DNA from: Hemileia vastatrix
Taxonomy: Eukaryota > Basidiomycota > Pucciniomycetes > Pucciniales > Zaghouaniaceae
Reading direction: 5' to 3'
Length of the DNA: 64,000 nucleotides
Assembly: GCA_030280995.1 (NCBI GenBank)
Contig: JASXTE010000014.1
Location: forward strand, 24,906,150-24,970,149
Part shown: piece after piece, positions 45,181 to 55,511 of the stretch
How positions within the stretch are numbered: position 1 is the stretch's first letter
How the letters are laid out: each line of letters opens with the position of its first letter
The notes under the pieces: model-generated
Told to the model about the DNA's origin: nothing
Databases searched by the model: none
Seen by the model: the letters and a program-made list of their open reading frames with translations, nothing else
Program-made: the position numbers and the translations under genes

Positions 45181-46642
45181 TGGTGAAGAATCTCCAGAAT
45201 ATGTAGAGACGGAGAGGGTGACTGTGGAAAGATTGAAAGTTGTTAATTTTGGTCCTGATGGGTGGTTGTCTGAGGAATAAAAGAAGTTGTTGTTGCACGT
45301 TATTGTGCTAAGGGAAAAAGCAGTGGCATTTGTTGAGGAGGAAAGGGGTGTATTGAAGCACTCTTATGGGGAACCTTACTTGATTCCTGTTGTTTCTCAT
45401 GAACCTTGGCAAATCAAACCTATTCCGATTCCAGCTGCTATTCAAGAGGATTTTGTAGAGATTGTTAGGGAAAGAGTCAGGACTGGGTTATATGAACAAT
45501 CAAAATCCAGTTACTCAAGTCCGGTTTTCTGTGTAAAGAAGCAGAATGGAAAGTCGAGGGTGGTTCATGATCTTAGAGCCTTGAATAGAGTTACTATCAA
45601 GGATGCTGGTATGCCGCCAAGTGCAGAGGATTTTGTTGAAGCTTTTGCTGGAAGGGTGTGTTATGGTTTGGGTGATATTATGGGTGGTTATGATGAGAGG
45701 GAACTACATACGGATGCAAGGCCTCTCACAACTTTTGAGACTCCTTTGGGAAGATTTCAGCTCACTAGGTTGCCTCAAGGAGCAACTAATTCAGTGGCAG
45801 TTTATCAAGCACAGATGGCTTGGATTTTGCAGGATAAGGTTCCTACTCATGCTGGTACTTTTATTGATGATGGTGTAATTAAAGGACCATCCACTGATTA
45901 TGGTAATGAGGTGTTATCGGAAAACCCTGGAATAAGGAGGTTTTTGTGGGAATATGCAATAACTCTAGAGAGAGTGTTGTTTAGGATTGAAGAGGCTGGT
46001 TTGACCATTTCAGGGTCAAAATTCTGTTGTTGTGTTCCCGCTTTGGAAATTCTGGGTCATGTGGTATGTAAAGAGGGAAGGATTATGGCGAAGAAGAAGA
46101 TTAATGAAATTCAGTCATAGCCAAGGCCTAAAAATACTACTGAAGTCAGGGGATTTTTGGGTGTATGTGTATATGTCAGGATTTTTATTAAGGATTTTTC
46201 TTTGTTGGCTTCACCTTTAAGAAGGTTGACCAGAAAAGATGCAGATTGGGAATGGATGGAAGAGTGTGAAGAGGCTTTTCAGAAGCTGTAAAAGGTTGTT
46301 GGTGAAGATATAATTCTTCACAAGTTGGATTATGGTGTTGGTGCTGGAAAAATTTATCTGGAAGTGGACTGAAGTTATATTGCTGCTGGTGCTGATTTGT
46401 CTCAGGTGGATAAGACTGGGAGGGTCAGGCCAGTAAGATATGAGTCTGTGGTGTTTAATGAGGTGGAATCTAGGTATTCTCAACCTAAGCTGGAATTGTG
46501 TGGCGTAGCTAAAATTTTAAAGAAGCTACAGACGGTTTTGTGGGGGCAGCATTTTGAGCTGCAGGTGGATGCAAAATCTTTGGTTCAGATGATCATTACA
46601 CCTAGTTTTCCAAATGCTCCAATGACTAGGTGGGTGGCATTT
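45181..46642 (+). pseudogene. pol: LTR-2 reverse transcriptase and RNase H, interrupted
   Basis: The open part at 45287-46120 holds the reverse transcriptase: YSSPVFCVKKQNGKSRVVHD, LGDIMGGYDERELH, LPQGATNS and the active-site FIDDGVI. Just upstream ERLKVVNFGPDGWLSEE is cut by a TAA. After 46120 the frame continues through stops with the connection and RNase H domains (EVRGFLGV, a LEVD block near 46370, SRYSQPKLELCGVAK and QVDAKSLVQMI near 46565). At 46642 the frame is broken by a solo LTR, and it resumes at 47825 with FSFDLVHKPGK. Removing the solo LTR and one CATTT restores V-A-F-I-Q-H. Confidence 0.88.
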
Positions 46643-47819
46643 TGTCAGTACAGTCTAGTATATAAGTATGATATAATAGTGTTATTTTATGGTCCTACTA
46701 CTTATTAATAAATGATTTAGTGATTAAACCTCAGGGGAAGACTAATAGAATAGTTATACTCAAATTAAACTCACAATACTTGGATTTAAATGCGTGCTAG
46801 TGGTGGAAAATAGAAGAATAAAATATAGTTATAGCTATTATAAAGATAATATCAATTTATAAGGGCTTTATAATATATTTCTGAATGTTAATAATTGTAG
46901 TGTAGTGTTTATTTGAAGTGTAGTAATTGAATGATTATAATAAACCGTCAAAATCCCTCCTTACTTATACCCAAATCCACTGGAGTGCACAGACCTTCAA
47001 TCCAGATGATTTCACTGCTATCCCCGGCAATTACAGCACTGTGAGGGCCCATCACCTCCCCATGGCGTCCACTTCAAGCAGTTTCAACACCCAGACCTCC
47101 AGTAAGGACCCTCCATCACTATTAATAATAACACAGAGTCATACCATAAATAGAAATCCCAGATAAAAGCGGATACCATAAAGAAACAGGTAAAATAAAA
47201 GATCAAAAAGAGATTTAATGAAACTAAAAGCATATAAAGGAAACAAATAAAATGTCCAAGCCCCCAATAACATCCCCAAGCATCCATATTAACCCAAAAA
47301 CATATTTCCAACCCATAAATCCGTGAATAACCATCCAAGGAAGTAATTTTAGTTGTCCAAACTGGGTGTATGCGCCTGATATAGGTGTCTATGCTTCTGT
47401 AGGCGTTGTGAGTCCACTGATTTCGTCCATATGACCTAAAATAAGCAGAAAAACAAAGGTTATAGGCTATTAAGGGGCTAAAACCCACTTATATACCTAA
47501 TTATACATAATATACTGCATATTTCACTGAATATGAGATTTATGTATACATATAAGCTTATGTATGTCAATAATTACTTCATATCACTTAAGATAAGTAT
47601 ATTATGACTCCATTAACACCTTAATAAGTATTATTAGGCCATGGATAAGCTATTTAAACTATTATAAATTATATAATAGAATAATAATTATATATATATA
47701 TAATAAAATAATATATATTATTATTTTAACCTTATTTTTAAGATATAAGCTTAATCTAGTTAAGGTTATCTTATTTTAAGCATAAGAAATACTCAGTCCT
47801 AAGGATATTTAGGCTGACA
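46643..47819. repeat. Solo LTR of a third family inside LTR-2 RNase H
   Basis: This 1177-base sequence has ends TGTCAG...CTGACA and CATTT on both sides (46638-46642 and 47820-47824). It splits the RNase H reading frame of LTR-2 exactly at the duplication. It does not resemble the LTRs of LTR-1 or LTR-2. Short ORFs inside (46927-47166 on plus, 47084-47488 on minus) are not supported as genes. Confidence 0.9.
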
Positions 47820-47824
47820 CATTT

Positions 47825-49584
47825 ATTCAACATTTTTCTTTTGACCTGGTACACAAACCAGGTAAAACTTTTACTATGCCTGATGGGTTATCAAGGAGGC
47901 CACCTACAGATGAGGATTCTGATTCTGAAGAGTTTGACGAAGATGTTCCAGTGATTAGGGCCAGCACAAAGGGTGCTGAGGATTTTTCTTTCCTCCCCCA
48001 TGAGGCTAAACTGAATGATTGTTCTGACCTCCTCCAAGAGGCAAACTGGATGGATCTGATCTTGATTCTGGTGATCAGGATGTTTTTGTTGATGAAGATA
48101 GAGTTGTTGTTTTGGACAGCTCAAAATTGGAAAAGGGTGTTTTTGTTAGTGAACTTGATTCTAACAAGGTTCAGTGGAAAGAGAAGGACGTGCCAAAATT
48201 TAAGGATTGGTGTCCTGGTTGGGCTGCTCCATTGGCTCATGTTCACACTGGTGATTTTGATGACAGAGTTGTACCCTTGGATGTTGTTTTGTTGGATTTT
48301 GAAGATGAGACCTGGGGTCAGTCTGTGTTTTATTTTATTTTGGTGGAATATCTGTTGACCTTGGAGAGGCCAGATAGTTGTGATGATGATACTTGGTTGG
48401 CAATCAAGAAGAAGAGTCCTGGATTTTATGTGTCAGGAAGGCGCTTGATGAGAAGGAGACATCCTAATCCTCAAGTGGTGGTGACTCAGAAGAAGGGTCA
48501 AGAATTGGTTTTGAAGTCTTTGCATGAAGACCTTGGTCATAGAGGCTTTGGGGAGACTTATAGAAGAGTAGCAGACAGATTTTGGTGGCCGGGTATGAAG
48601 TTGGCTGTGCAGGGTTGGGTTCAATCTTGTGAAGAATGTCAAAGAAGAAGTCACTTGAAACCTATAGAGGTGGGCCGTGCTACTGGTGAATCAACTGTTT
48701 TTGGAAGGGTCAGCCTGGATGCTGTCCGTATTAAAGAGGGAAGGTATAAATACTTGATTGTTGCTAGGGATGATTTGTCTGGTTGGGTTGAGGCAGTGCC
48801 TCTGGTTAATTTGACTGCCAAGAATGTGGCAGAGTTTTTGAAGAAGGAGTGGATTTATAGGTATGGGTTGATGAAGTTGGTCACTGTTGATGGCGGGCCA
48901 GAGTTTGGTGCCGAATTTAAAGAAGCTGTGGCTAGTGTTGGTTATAGGGTTAGAGTGGCTACACCATATTATCCTGAAGCTGAAGGCATGGTTGAAAGAG
49001 GCCATCAAGTTATCAAAAATGCTTTGGTGAAGATGTGTGGAGATAGTGCTGAAAAGTGGAGGCATTATTTACCATTGGTTCTATTTGCAGATAGGGTCAC
49101 TGTGAAAAGGACTACTGGCTATTCTCCTTATGAGTTAATGTTTGGTCAGAAAGCCGTTCTACCAGTGGACTTGGAATCTGTCTCTTATCTTGTAATTGAT
49201 TGGGATGACGTGCACTCAACAGAAGATTTACTCTGTGCCAGGATGCAACAGTTGGAATGTAGAGAGGAATGTCAAGAGAAGGTGTACTCTAGAATGATGA
49301 AGATTACGAATCAATCAGTCAGGTACTGGGACAAGAAGTTGGCTCATAGACTCAGGAATCCCTTGAAACCTGGTTGTCTGGTTTTGGTGTATAATAGAAG
49401 TTTGGAGAGTCAGTGGGGGAAAATTTTTTCTGACAGATGGAATGGACCTTACAGAGTCAGATATCAGGCATCTGGAGGTTCTTATGTTTTGGAAGGGTTG
49501 GATGGTGCAGTCTTGAAAAAGAGGGTGGCTGCAGACCAAGTGAAGAGGTTTTATCCCAGAGGCACTAGGCATGAAGAAGATTGA
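47825..49584 (+). CDS. pol: LTR-2 RNase H tail and integrase
   Basis: The piece at 47825-48060 carries FDLVHKPGKTFTMPDGLSRR and an acidic linker, then a frameshift near 48050 leads to a 490-codon frame starting at 48112. Integrase features are a zinc-binding HEDLGHRGFGETY...CEECQRR region, then a DDE core with an aspartate in GRVSLDAV, VTVDGGPEFGAEF and EAEGMVERGHQ, and a C-terminal DRWNGPYRVR block near the end (GPY/F-like). All catalytic residues are present. No chromodomain is visible, unlike LTR-1. It ends just before a repeat-rich stretch shared with the antisense region. Confidence 0.9.
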
Positions 49585-50830
49585 CTCCGCAATGAGGATA
49601 AACTACGGACCATTCTTTAATTTTGTTTTTTTTGTGGTGATGCTATGCATCTGTTTGTTGGAATTTTTTGTTAGAGGGTACCCATGGGTGGGGCTTCTAG
49701 ATTTGATTTTGGCAAGTGTGGAAGTGACTGATGTGCTGGCTGCTCTATCAACAGTTACCCCAGATTGTCTGTTTCCAACCCTTTCTCTTAATTTGGTTGA
49801 ACCCTAGTATTGGTTTCTTTTCACAGGTTTTAGTCCTCTATGACTTTAAACTGGAATTTCCTCTGGTTGTCAAGTGCTGGAATCTTCACTGTTTATTGGT
49901 TTTGGTTTTTTGTGTTGGACATTGTGTTTTTGTTTGAAGGTACCCAGGGGGGGATTCTAGATTTTATTTTGGCAAGTGTGGGGGTAACTGATGAGCTGGC
50001 TGCTCTGTAGAACAGTTACCCCAGAATGTCTGTCCCAAGTCTTTTGTTTTTCCTAGTTGAATTCTAGTTCACTTGTTTATTATTCAGGTTTCAAGTCCGC
50101 TATGACTTTAAACTGGTTTGGGACTGGCTTTTTATCTTTGGTTCTTTCAGATTAGTGGTTGATCACTGGTGGTCTCCCGTCATTTTTACTTATTGAAGGG
50201 ATCCCACCCAGTGATCATTTCTATGGACCGGACTTTCCCTTATTGGACAATCTATGGAGCTGGACTTTCTTTGATTTTGCAGTTATGTTTTTGCTAGATA
50301 GCAGTTTTAGATTATTTTCTTTTTTCTCTTTTTTTCTTTTAATTTTTTTTGGGGTTGTTTAAAATTATAAAATCAAAAAGATAGGTGTTACCACATCAGG
50401 GTCACCTGCATGTGGGCAAGCATTGGTGGGGAAAGGCTCATCAATTGGCCAGGCAATGCTATTTTCTTATTTTTAATTATTATTTATTTTGTGTGTTTCT
50501 GTGTTTCATTATTTTTATTATCTTCTGAATTTCTAAATTTTTTTGAGTTTTGTTTTCTGTTAATCATTTAAAAGAATTAATTGTGTTTCCACATCAAGGT
50601 GCACTTGGATGTGGGTAAGGTATCAGGGGATCAGCTCATCAATTGGCTGGGGGATACCATTTGTATTATTTTTTATATTTTATTTTATTTCATTTATTTT
50701 ATTTCATTTCATTTTAGTTATTAATTTTAAATTTTAGTATATTAGTAGTAAAAAAAAAAAAAAAAATTCTGAAATTATTTTTATTAATTGTTTTATATTA
50801 TTATTATGTTTCTAATCTTTTTGCAGGAGC
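49585..50830. repeat. Repeated blocks between integrase and the antisense genes of LTR-2
   Basis: Two copies of a block (GGTACCCA(T/G)GGG...GGCAAGTGTG...GCTGGCTGCTCT...AGTTACCCCAGA) lie at about 49677-49770 and 49938-50030. A third diverged copy is at 52845-52930. A second block (CCACATCA(G/A)GGT...CTCATCAATTGGC) occurs near 50390-50455 and 50587-50650. A run of A follows near 50750. No gene is supported. Confidence 0.75.
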
Positions 50831-52398
50831 TCATTGTCTGGATGATGAAGCTTCTGGAGGCTGGTCCAGATTGTGATGACGTTTTTTTTCGTTGGGATTG
50901 TGGGAAGCACTGTGTTCTTTGAAGTGCATCCTGCTGGAGAGATTATAGGGATTGTAATGGTCAGGGATTGGATTAGAGGGAAGTTCAGAGGAGGAAGAAG
51001 AAGAGGCAGGAATGGAGTGCTGGAGGGTGTGTTTAATGATCCTAGACATTTTCCAGTGGTTGTTCAGTAGGCGCTTTCTCAGGGATTTTTCAAAGTCATT
51101 CAAGGGTCCATGGAGGGCAAAGGCTTTTAGCATGTTGGAACACATGGTGCTTAGGTGTTTCTTCATGTCTCCATAATCCAGGGTCAAAGAAGTTTCAAGA
51201 GTTTGGCCAACTCCAATAATAGATTCAGGAGGAGGGGTGCCAACTAGACAAGAAGAATTGGATCAGTAATTATTTTTGTTGAAGAAATGGAATAATTACT
51301 TTGGTACTTACAGATTGGAAGCTCATCAAATCTGTAAGCAGCTGGGATTTGGATCTCTGACGATTTTGTTATGGTCATAGTGGGTGGATCAACTAGGGAA
51401 AGATATGGATTCTCATGGTCTTCCTCTGAAGGATCCTGAGAAGGTGAACTGGGATGCTGATGTTCCTGGGGCCTAGTTGGAGCAGTGAGATTGTTGTTGT
51501 TGTTGTGGTTGTTATTTCTGTGGGATTCAGCTGGAGGAGGTGCTGGTGATGGAGTACCAGGGTTGTTAAAGGATGGAGCAGGAGAGGGGGATTTGGAAGC
51601 AGACTGCTCTCTTCTGGATGGAGAATTTGAAGAGATGGAACTTTCAGAAGAGTTGTTGGCTGAAAGAGGAGAGGTGTAGTTTCTTTGTCTTAGTTGGGGA
51701 CGAAGTTGTTGTTGTGGAGCAGTGTGTGGTGTTCTGGTTTCTTCTTGGAGTTCTCTGGCAGTTCTCTTAGATATCTGGGAAATTTTGGTGTTTTTGGATT
51801 TTGGAAGGGTGGATTGCATTGCTCTGGGAGCAGTAGGAGGTAGTTGGGTTGAGTTGTTATTGTTGTCTGGATGAATTTGGCTATTTTCTGGCCGTTTTTG
51901 GAAGTTTTGGCCCTGATTTTCACTGTTTGGTGAGGCGGGCTGGCCGCCCGACGTCGGCCGGGCCGCCTGGACGCGGTCTAGAAGCCTAGGGGTTGATTTT
52001 GAAGCTTTTGGAGCTAATTTAGCAGTGATAAAATCAGTTTCTTGAGAAGCTAAGGCTGGTCTTTTTGGAAGAGTGCGGGAAGCTGAGCTTCTGGATCTTC
52101 TGGAAGGAGCTGAAGATAGAGAGGAAGAGGATGGACCAAGTTCTGGAGACTTGGTAGGGGATCTGGAGATGTACTTGTGAGAAGGAGGAGGCGGAGGAAT
52201 AGGATAGTGGGCATCTATGTCACATTTCTTTTTTTTGGAATAGCAAGAGTCACAAGCCCTGTTGTAGAATTTGGCTTCTGGATTTGGAAGAGTGAATGTG
52301 CAAGGTCTGCACATGTGGATGCACTGTTTGCAGGCATAGTCCCTTGGAGCAGTGAAGCAAGGAAGAGTAGAGGAGTCAACAGAAGGGGATCCAGACAT
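50831..52398 (-). CDS. Antisense Cys-rich accessory protein of LTR-2 (spliced, 499 aa)
   Basis: Exon 1 runs 52398-51312 and exon 2 51243-50831 on the minus strand. The intron has a GTAAGT donor and TTGTCTAG acceptor and is in phase (1087 + 413 = 1500 bases including stop). N-terminal cysteines are at 14, 23, 26, 30 and 33, then C49-x2-C52-x6-C59 with four lysines between the last two (CDSCYSKKKKC), like half of a fungal Zn2Cys6 cluster. A long Ser/Pro/Asn-rich, low-complexity middle follows. The exon 2 part has a more regular, possibly helical stretch (LDYGDMKKHLSTMCSNMLKA). It lies antisense between integrase and 3' LTR, as in LTR-1, and is fully open while sense pol is broken. A regulatory or nucleic-acid-binding role is inference. 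Confidence 0.75.
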
Positions 52399-52545
52399 GA
52401 TTTGTGGTATGAAAGGTGAGGAAAAGGATAAGAGAAGATTTTGTCAGTGATGAGTAGAAGATGAAGTGAAGGTGGACGCTCCGTGGGTCTAGCTGTGCAT
52501 GTATTGCATGAAATTGGCTGGGTCAGATTCATGCAAGATTCTGAC

Positions 52546-53080
52546 AGTCCTCTATGACTCTAAACTGGAAAATTTATCAGTCCATCAAGACTCTTAACTG
52601 AAAAAGCTATGGTATCAAGTCAGTCCATCAAGACTTTAAACTGAAATCTGGTTTCTGTTAGTCCTCCAAGACTTTAAACTGGCTGGTTTCAAGATTTTGT
52701 CAAGAAGTAGTCCGTCATGACTTTAAACTGAATTCTGTGTTAGTCCCCCAAGACTTTAAACTGAGGTTTGTAAGTCCCCCAAGACTATAAACTGAGGGAA
52801 AAGTTTTTTTGTTGTTGGAGTTGTTTTGAAAGATTGGTGGAGGGTATCCACAGGGGGAGCCTCTGAATTTAGCAAAGGCAAGTTTGGGGGTAATTGATGG
52901 GCTGGCAGCTCTATTAAAAATTACCCCAGAATGTTAGTTTTTTCTCTGTGTCTTAATGTGGTTGATCTCTGGTTCTGGGTTTATGATTTAGGTTTTTGAG
53001 TCCCCTAAGACTTTAAACTGAGGGTTTTGAGTCCCCCAAGACTATAAAATGAGGATGGTCCCCCAAGACTTAAAACTGAG
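52546..53080. repeat. Tandem and dispersed 22-base AGTCC...GACTTTAAACTG motif
   Basis: About ten copies of AGTCCnnnAnGACTTTAAACTG are spread over this stretch (near 52546, 52579, 52621, 52658, 52709, 52742, 52771, 53000, 53028, 53057). Two more lie near 49832 and 50094. The motif has AGTC/GACT inverted symmetry. A diverged copy of the GGTACCCA block lies within it. It sits directly upstream of the antisense gene 52398-50831, so it could be an array of binding sites for that gene's promoter. Confidence 0.8.
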
Positions 53081-53139
53081 GGTTGTTTGTGGCTACATCC
53101 TATAGAGGGTGTGGTCAATTTTTCTTTTCTGAATCAAAC

Positions 53140-53786
53140 TCAAGTACTAGTGGAATTACAGAGGGAATCAAGAGATGAAATGAAGTGTTCAGAATTAGCT
53201 TTGAATTGGTGAATGAGGTGTCTTCTGTTCTCAGTGTCCTGTGGATCTCTAGCAGGAGTGGATTGGAAATAGTGAAGCAGAAGTTGTTTCTGTTGAGATG
53301 GGTGTTGTTGGAACTTGCCCTTGATAGTGGGCAAGTGCGTTGGTGTTGGTGGTGCAATGGATCCTACATTGTTGTCATCACTATCAGAAGAGGAAGGAAC
53401 TGAGAAGTTATCAGTTTTAAAGTTGAAGGAAGGAGTGAATGTTCTTTACCATCAGATGGACCAGGGATGGGGGAACTAGTTGCTTAATGGGTTGTGGCAC
53501 TCTTCTGGGAAGGGTGGAGCCTTTTGATTAATCTGGGTATCAGGATGGATGGCCTAGATCTTTTGGTGCTGGCAGAAGAATCTGTTGTAGAAGAAAGTGG
53601 ACCAGGTATGTGGCAGGTCTTCTTTCTGGAGTGGCAGACATTGCAGGACGTTCTGTATGGATGAACAGGTGGTGTTATGGCCCAGATTAAATTATTGTTG
53701 ATGCAGTATTGGCAGGGGCCCATTTCAGAGGCAGATTTGGAAAGGAGGTTAAACATGGGGGTTGGATGAAGAAAGAATGCAGACAT
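53140..53786 (-). pseudogene. Second antisense Cys-rich gene of LTR-2, damaged
   Basis: The open frame 53786-53484 (100 codons) has C25-x2-C28, a 19-residue gap, then C48-x2-C51-x6-C58 (CNVCHSRKKTC), the same spacing as the LTR-1 antisense protein. A likely intron (GTAAAG...CTTCTCAG near 53450-53400) and a downstream frame to 53140 (SVPSSSDSDDN... to a TGA) look like its C-terminal part. A frameshift near 53500 would be needed to join them. The ATG lies only 19 bases inside the 3' LTR, so transcription would have to start in the LTR. It is a paralogue or older duplicate of the 52398 gene. Confidence 0.55.
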
Positions 53787-53793
53787 TCTTAAT

Positions 53794-53804
53794 TGGAGGG
53801 AGGA
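53794..53804 (+). promoter_or_regulatory. Polypurine tract of LTR-2
   Basis: GGAGGGAGGA lies immediately before the TGTGGT start of the 3' LTR. This is where plus-strand DNA synthesis is primed in Ty3/gypsy elements. The position helps fix the LTR boundary. Confidence 0.8.
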
Positions 53805-54897
53805 TGTGGTCTTCCAACATTGGAAGGGGCCTTTGTTGTGTGATTTGGTGCAGTTTGTGCATGTCTTAATTGAAATTTGTTAAAGAATTGGGTATTTTTC
53901 TGGTTTTGTTCTGTGGCTATTGGGTCTGTGGGTATGTGGGTGCTATCATTGGATAGCCCTGGTTTTTCTCTATATTTTATGTCTTGTAGAAATTTTTCAT
54001 ATTATTAGTTTTAAGGGGTCATTTCCTGATTTTTCATTTATAAAAGATTGTTGTTTAATTTTGTTTTTCGTGTTTTACGGGCTAACCTTAATTCTTAGGG
54101 TAAGTGCTTAGTACCATTGGATAGAGCTAATTTTTCTCTATATTTCATGTCTCAATGTTGTTATAGTGAAATTCCGTGTTTTAAAGGTTTTAGTAGTTGT
54201 AGCTAATTTTTCTAAGTAGATTAGTGGTTTTTTTTGGTTTTCTGGCTTCAGGGAGGCCGGGCCGCTTCAGGCGGCATCTCCGACGTCGGGCGTCCCGCCC
54301 GCCTCTGTTTTAGGAGGTTGGGGAGCGCTCCAGGAGGGTTTTTTTATGCAATTTGGCGGGTACAGGCACCAGATTGGTGGGTGCGCATGGGCTCTTAGTT
54401 AGTGGTCTGTGTGTAAATAGTGAATAAGACAGTTTGGGGCAACCTTAATCATCATACAACCATCCGGAGGTGATCTCATTGTTCCTCACTCAGTTTTCAC
54501 TGTTTTCTGGCCACAATTGGCTGTGTTTGTTGCAAGTAAGTTCTTCATTTAACTTAACTTTGGCAACTGTTTTCTCTGTTATAGTCTTGCAAGCTATAGC
54601 AAGTATTATTGCTGTCTCTGGTGTGGATTCGCAGCCTACATCAAGTATCTTTGCTGTCTCTGGTGTGGACTTTGTTCTACATTTCAGTTCTTTGGTCTGG
54701 TAGTCTATCTGGGGACTACTTTCTTGGCTCATCAAGCAGTCAAGTGTGTTAAACAGGAGCTTTAGCAAAACAGGAACCAACTTACTTTAGCAAGTAAATC
54801 TCACTCTTATTTTCTAAAGGGAAAGGGGATTTTCTCTCTGGTTTTTCTCCAACTCCCTTGGTCAAGGCCTATAGCTAGTATTATAGGATTGTCTACA
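53805..54897 (+). repeat. 3' LTR of LTR-2
   Basis: This 1093-base LTR starts TGTGGTCTTCCAA and ends TTGTCTACA, followed by ACGG. The last ~110 bases are close to those of the 5' LTR. The central part carries a different internal duplication (GGATAG...TTTTTCTCTATATTT(T/C)ATGTC near 53951 and 54119) and a GC-rich patch near 54250-54305. The two LTRs are thus only partly homologous. Confidence 0.82.
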
Positions 54898-55511
54898 ACG
54901 GATGAATATAAAAAACAAATGAAGAGGATTGAAATGTACTTTGAATATTTTTTAAAAAAAATATCATATGTAAAGTACAACGAGGCAACTAATCTTTGTG
55001 AAAACTTGGTATTCCTGGATTTTCAAAAGTTTATAGTGAAGAAGAGGGTGTACCGTTTGCTAGTAATTTAACTTGGACATCTCGAGCAAATGGTAATGGG
55101 TTCTCCAATGAGTTTTATCGTGATAAGGATGCAAGTGAGTATACTTTAGGAATATTTTTTTCTTAAGATACAGAAAACAATACCATTCATATGAAATACA
55201 ATAAGACCCAACCACGACAAACAGGTGGAGAACTTATGTTTCCCAAAATTCAAAGTAAAATCAACTTTGAAGCAACTAATGGAATAAAAGTGATGTTATG
55301 GCCTGCCAATCAACTGAGGCTTTTTACCTCAAGATGTCACGAAATTCCTAGCTTCATGAGGATAGTTTCTTCTATTCAGATCCGCACTAGAATTTTTTAT
55401 GCTATAGAAAAGTTTAATGTTTTTGATATTGATATTTCAGAGTACTTGGAAATGAATGAAGAAAAAGATAGGTGTAAATATTTGATTAGTGCTTTGAGAG
55501 TTTTTTTTTGA
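54898..55511 (+). pseudogene. Possible TET/JBP-like dioxygenase remnant, part 2 (3' of LTR-2)
   Basis: This continues the exon cut at 40789. After a frameshift near 55028 it reads NLTWTSRANGNGFSNEFYRDKDASEYTLGIFFS in two pieces, then a TAA, then an open frame with GGELMFPKIQSKINFEATNG, VMLWPANQ and a closing SFMRIVSSIQI block. This order, a Phe-Ser-Asn block, an iron-binding H-x-D, GG-x-F-x-FP, then a Trp and distal His, resembles the fungal TET/JBP-like 2OG-Fe(II) dioxygenases. The expected His of H-x-D reads Tyr here (TAT; CAT would be His), and the distal His is unclear. Inactive in any case. The family call is by eye and could be wrong. Confidence 0.42.

Larger units (their letters stand above)
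40790..54897 (+). mobile_element. LTR-2: Ty3/gypsy retrotransposon with antisense genes
   Basis: LTRs at 40790-41712 and 53805-54897 share TGTGGT...TCTACA ends and are flanked by ACGG at 40786-40789 and 54898-54901. A Lys-type primer site follows the first LTR and a purine tract precedes the second. Gag, protease, reverse transcriptase, RNase H and integrase lie on the plus strand, with a FIDD active site and a pol arrangement common in mushroom-forming fungi. Sense genes have several stops and frameshifts, and RNase H is split by a solo LTR. Two antisense Cys-rich genes occupy the stretch between integrase and the 3' LTR. It interrupts a gene remnant. Confidence 0.93.

Noticed and set aside
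46643..47819. Tc1/mariner-type element with TA target
   Set aside because: I first considered CAGTCTAG/CTAGGCTG ends with TA. The TGTCAG...CTGACA ends with a perfect CATTT duplication, and the exact repair of the RNase H frame, fit a solo LTR better.
51485..51770. Plus-strand ORFs opposite the LTR-2 antisense gene
   Set aside because: Gly/Glu/Leu-rich shadows of the low-complexity Ser/Pro/Asn stretch.
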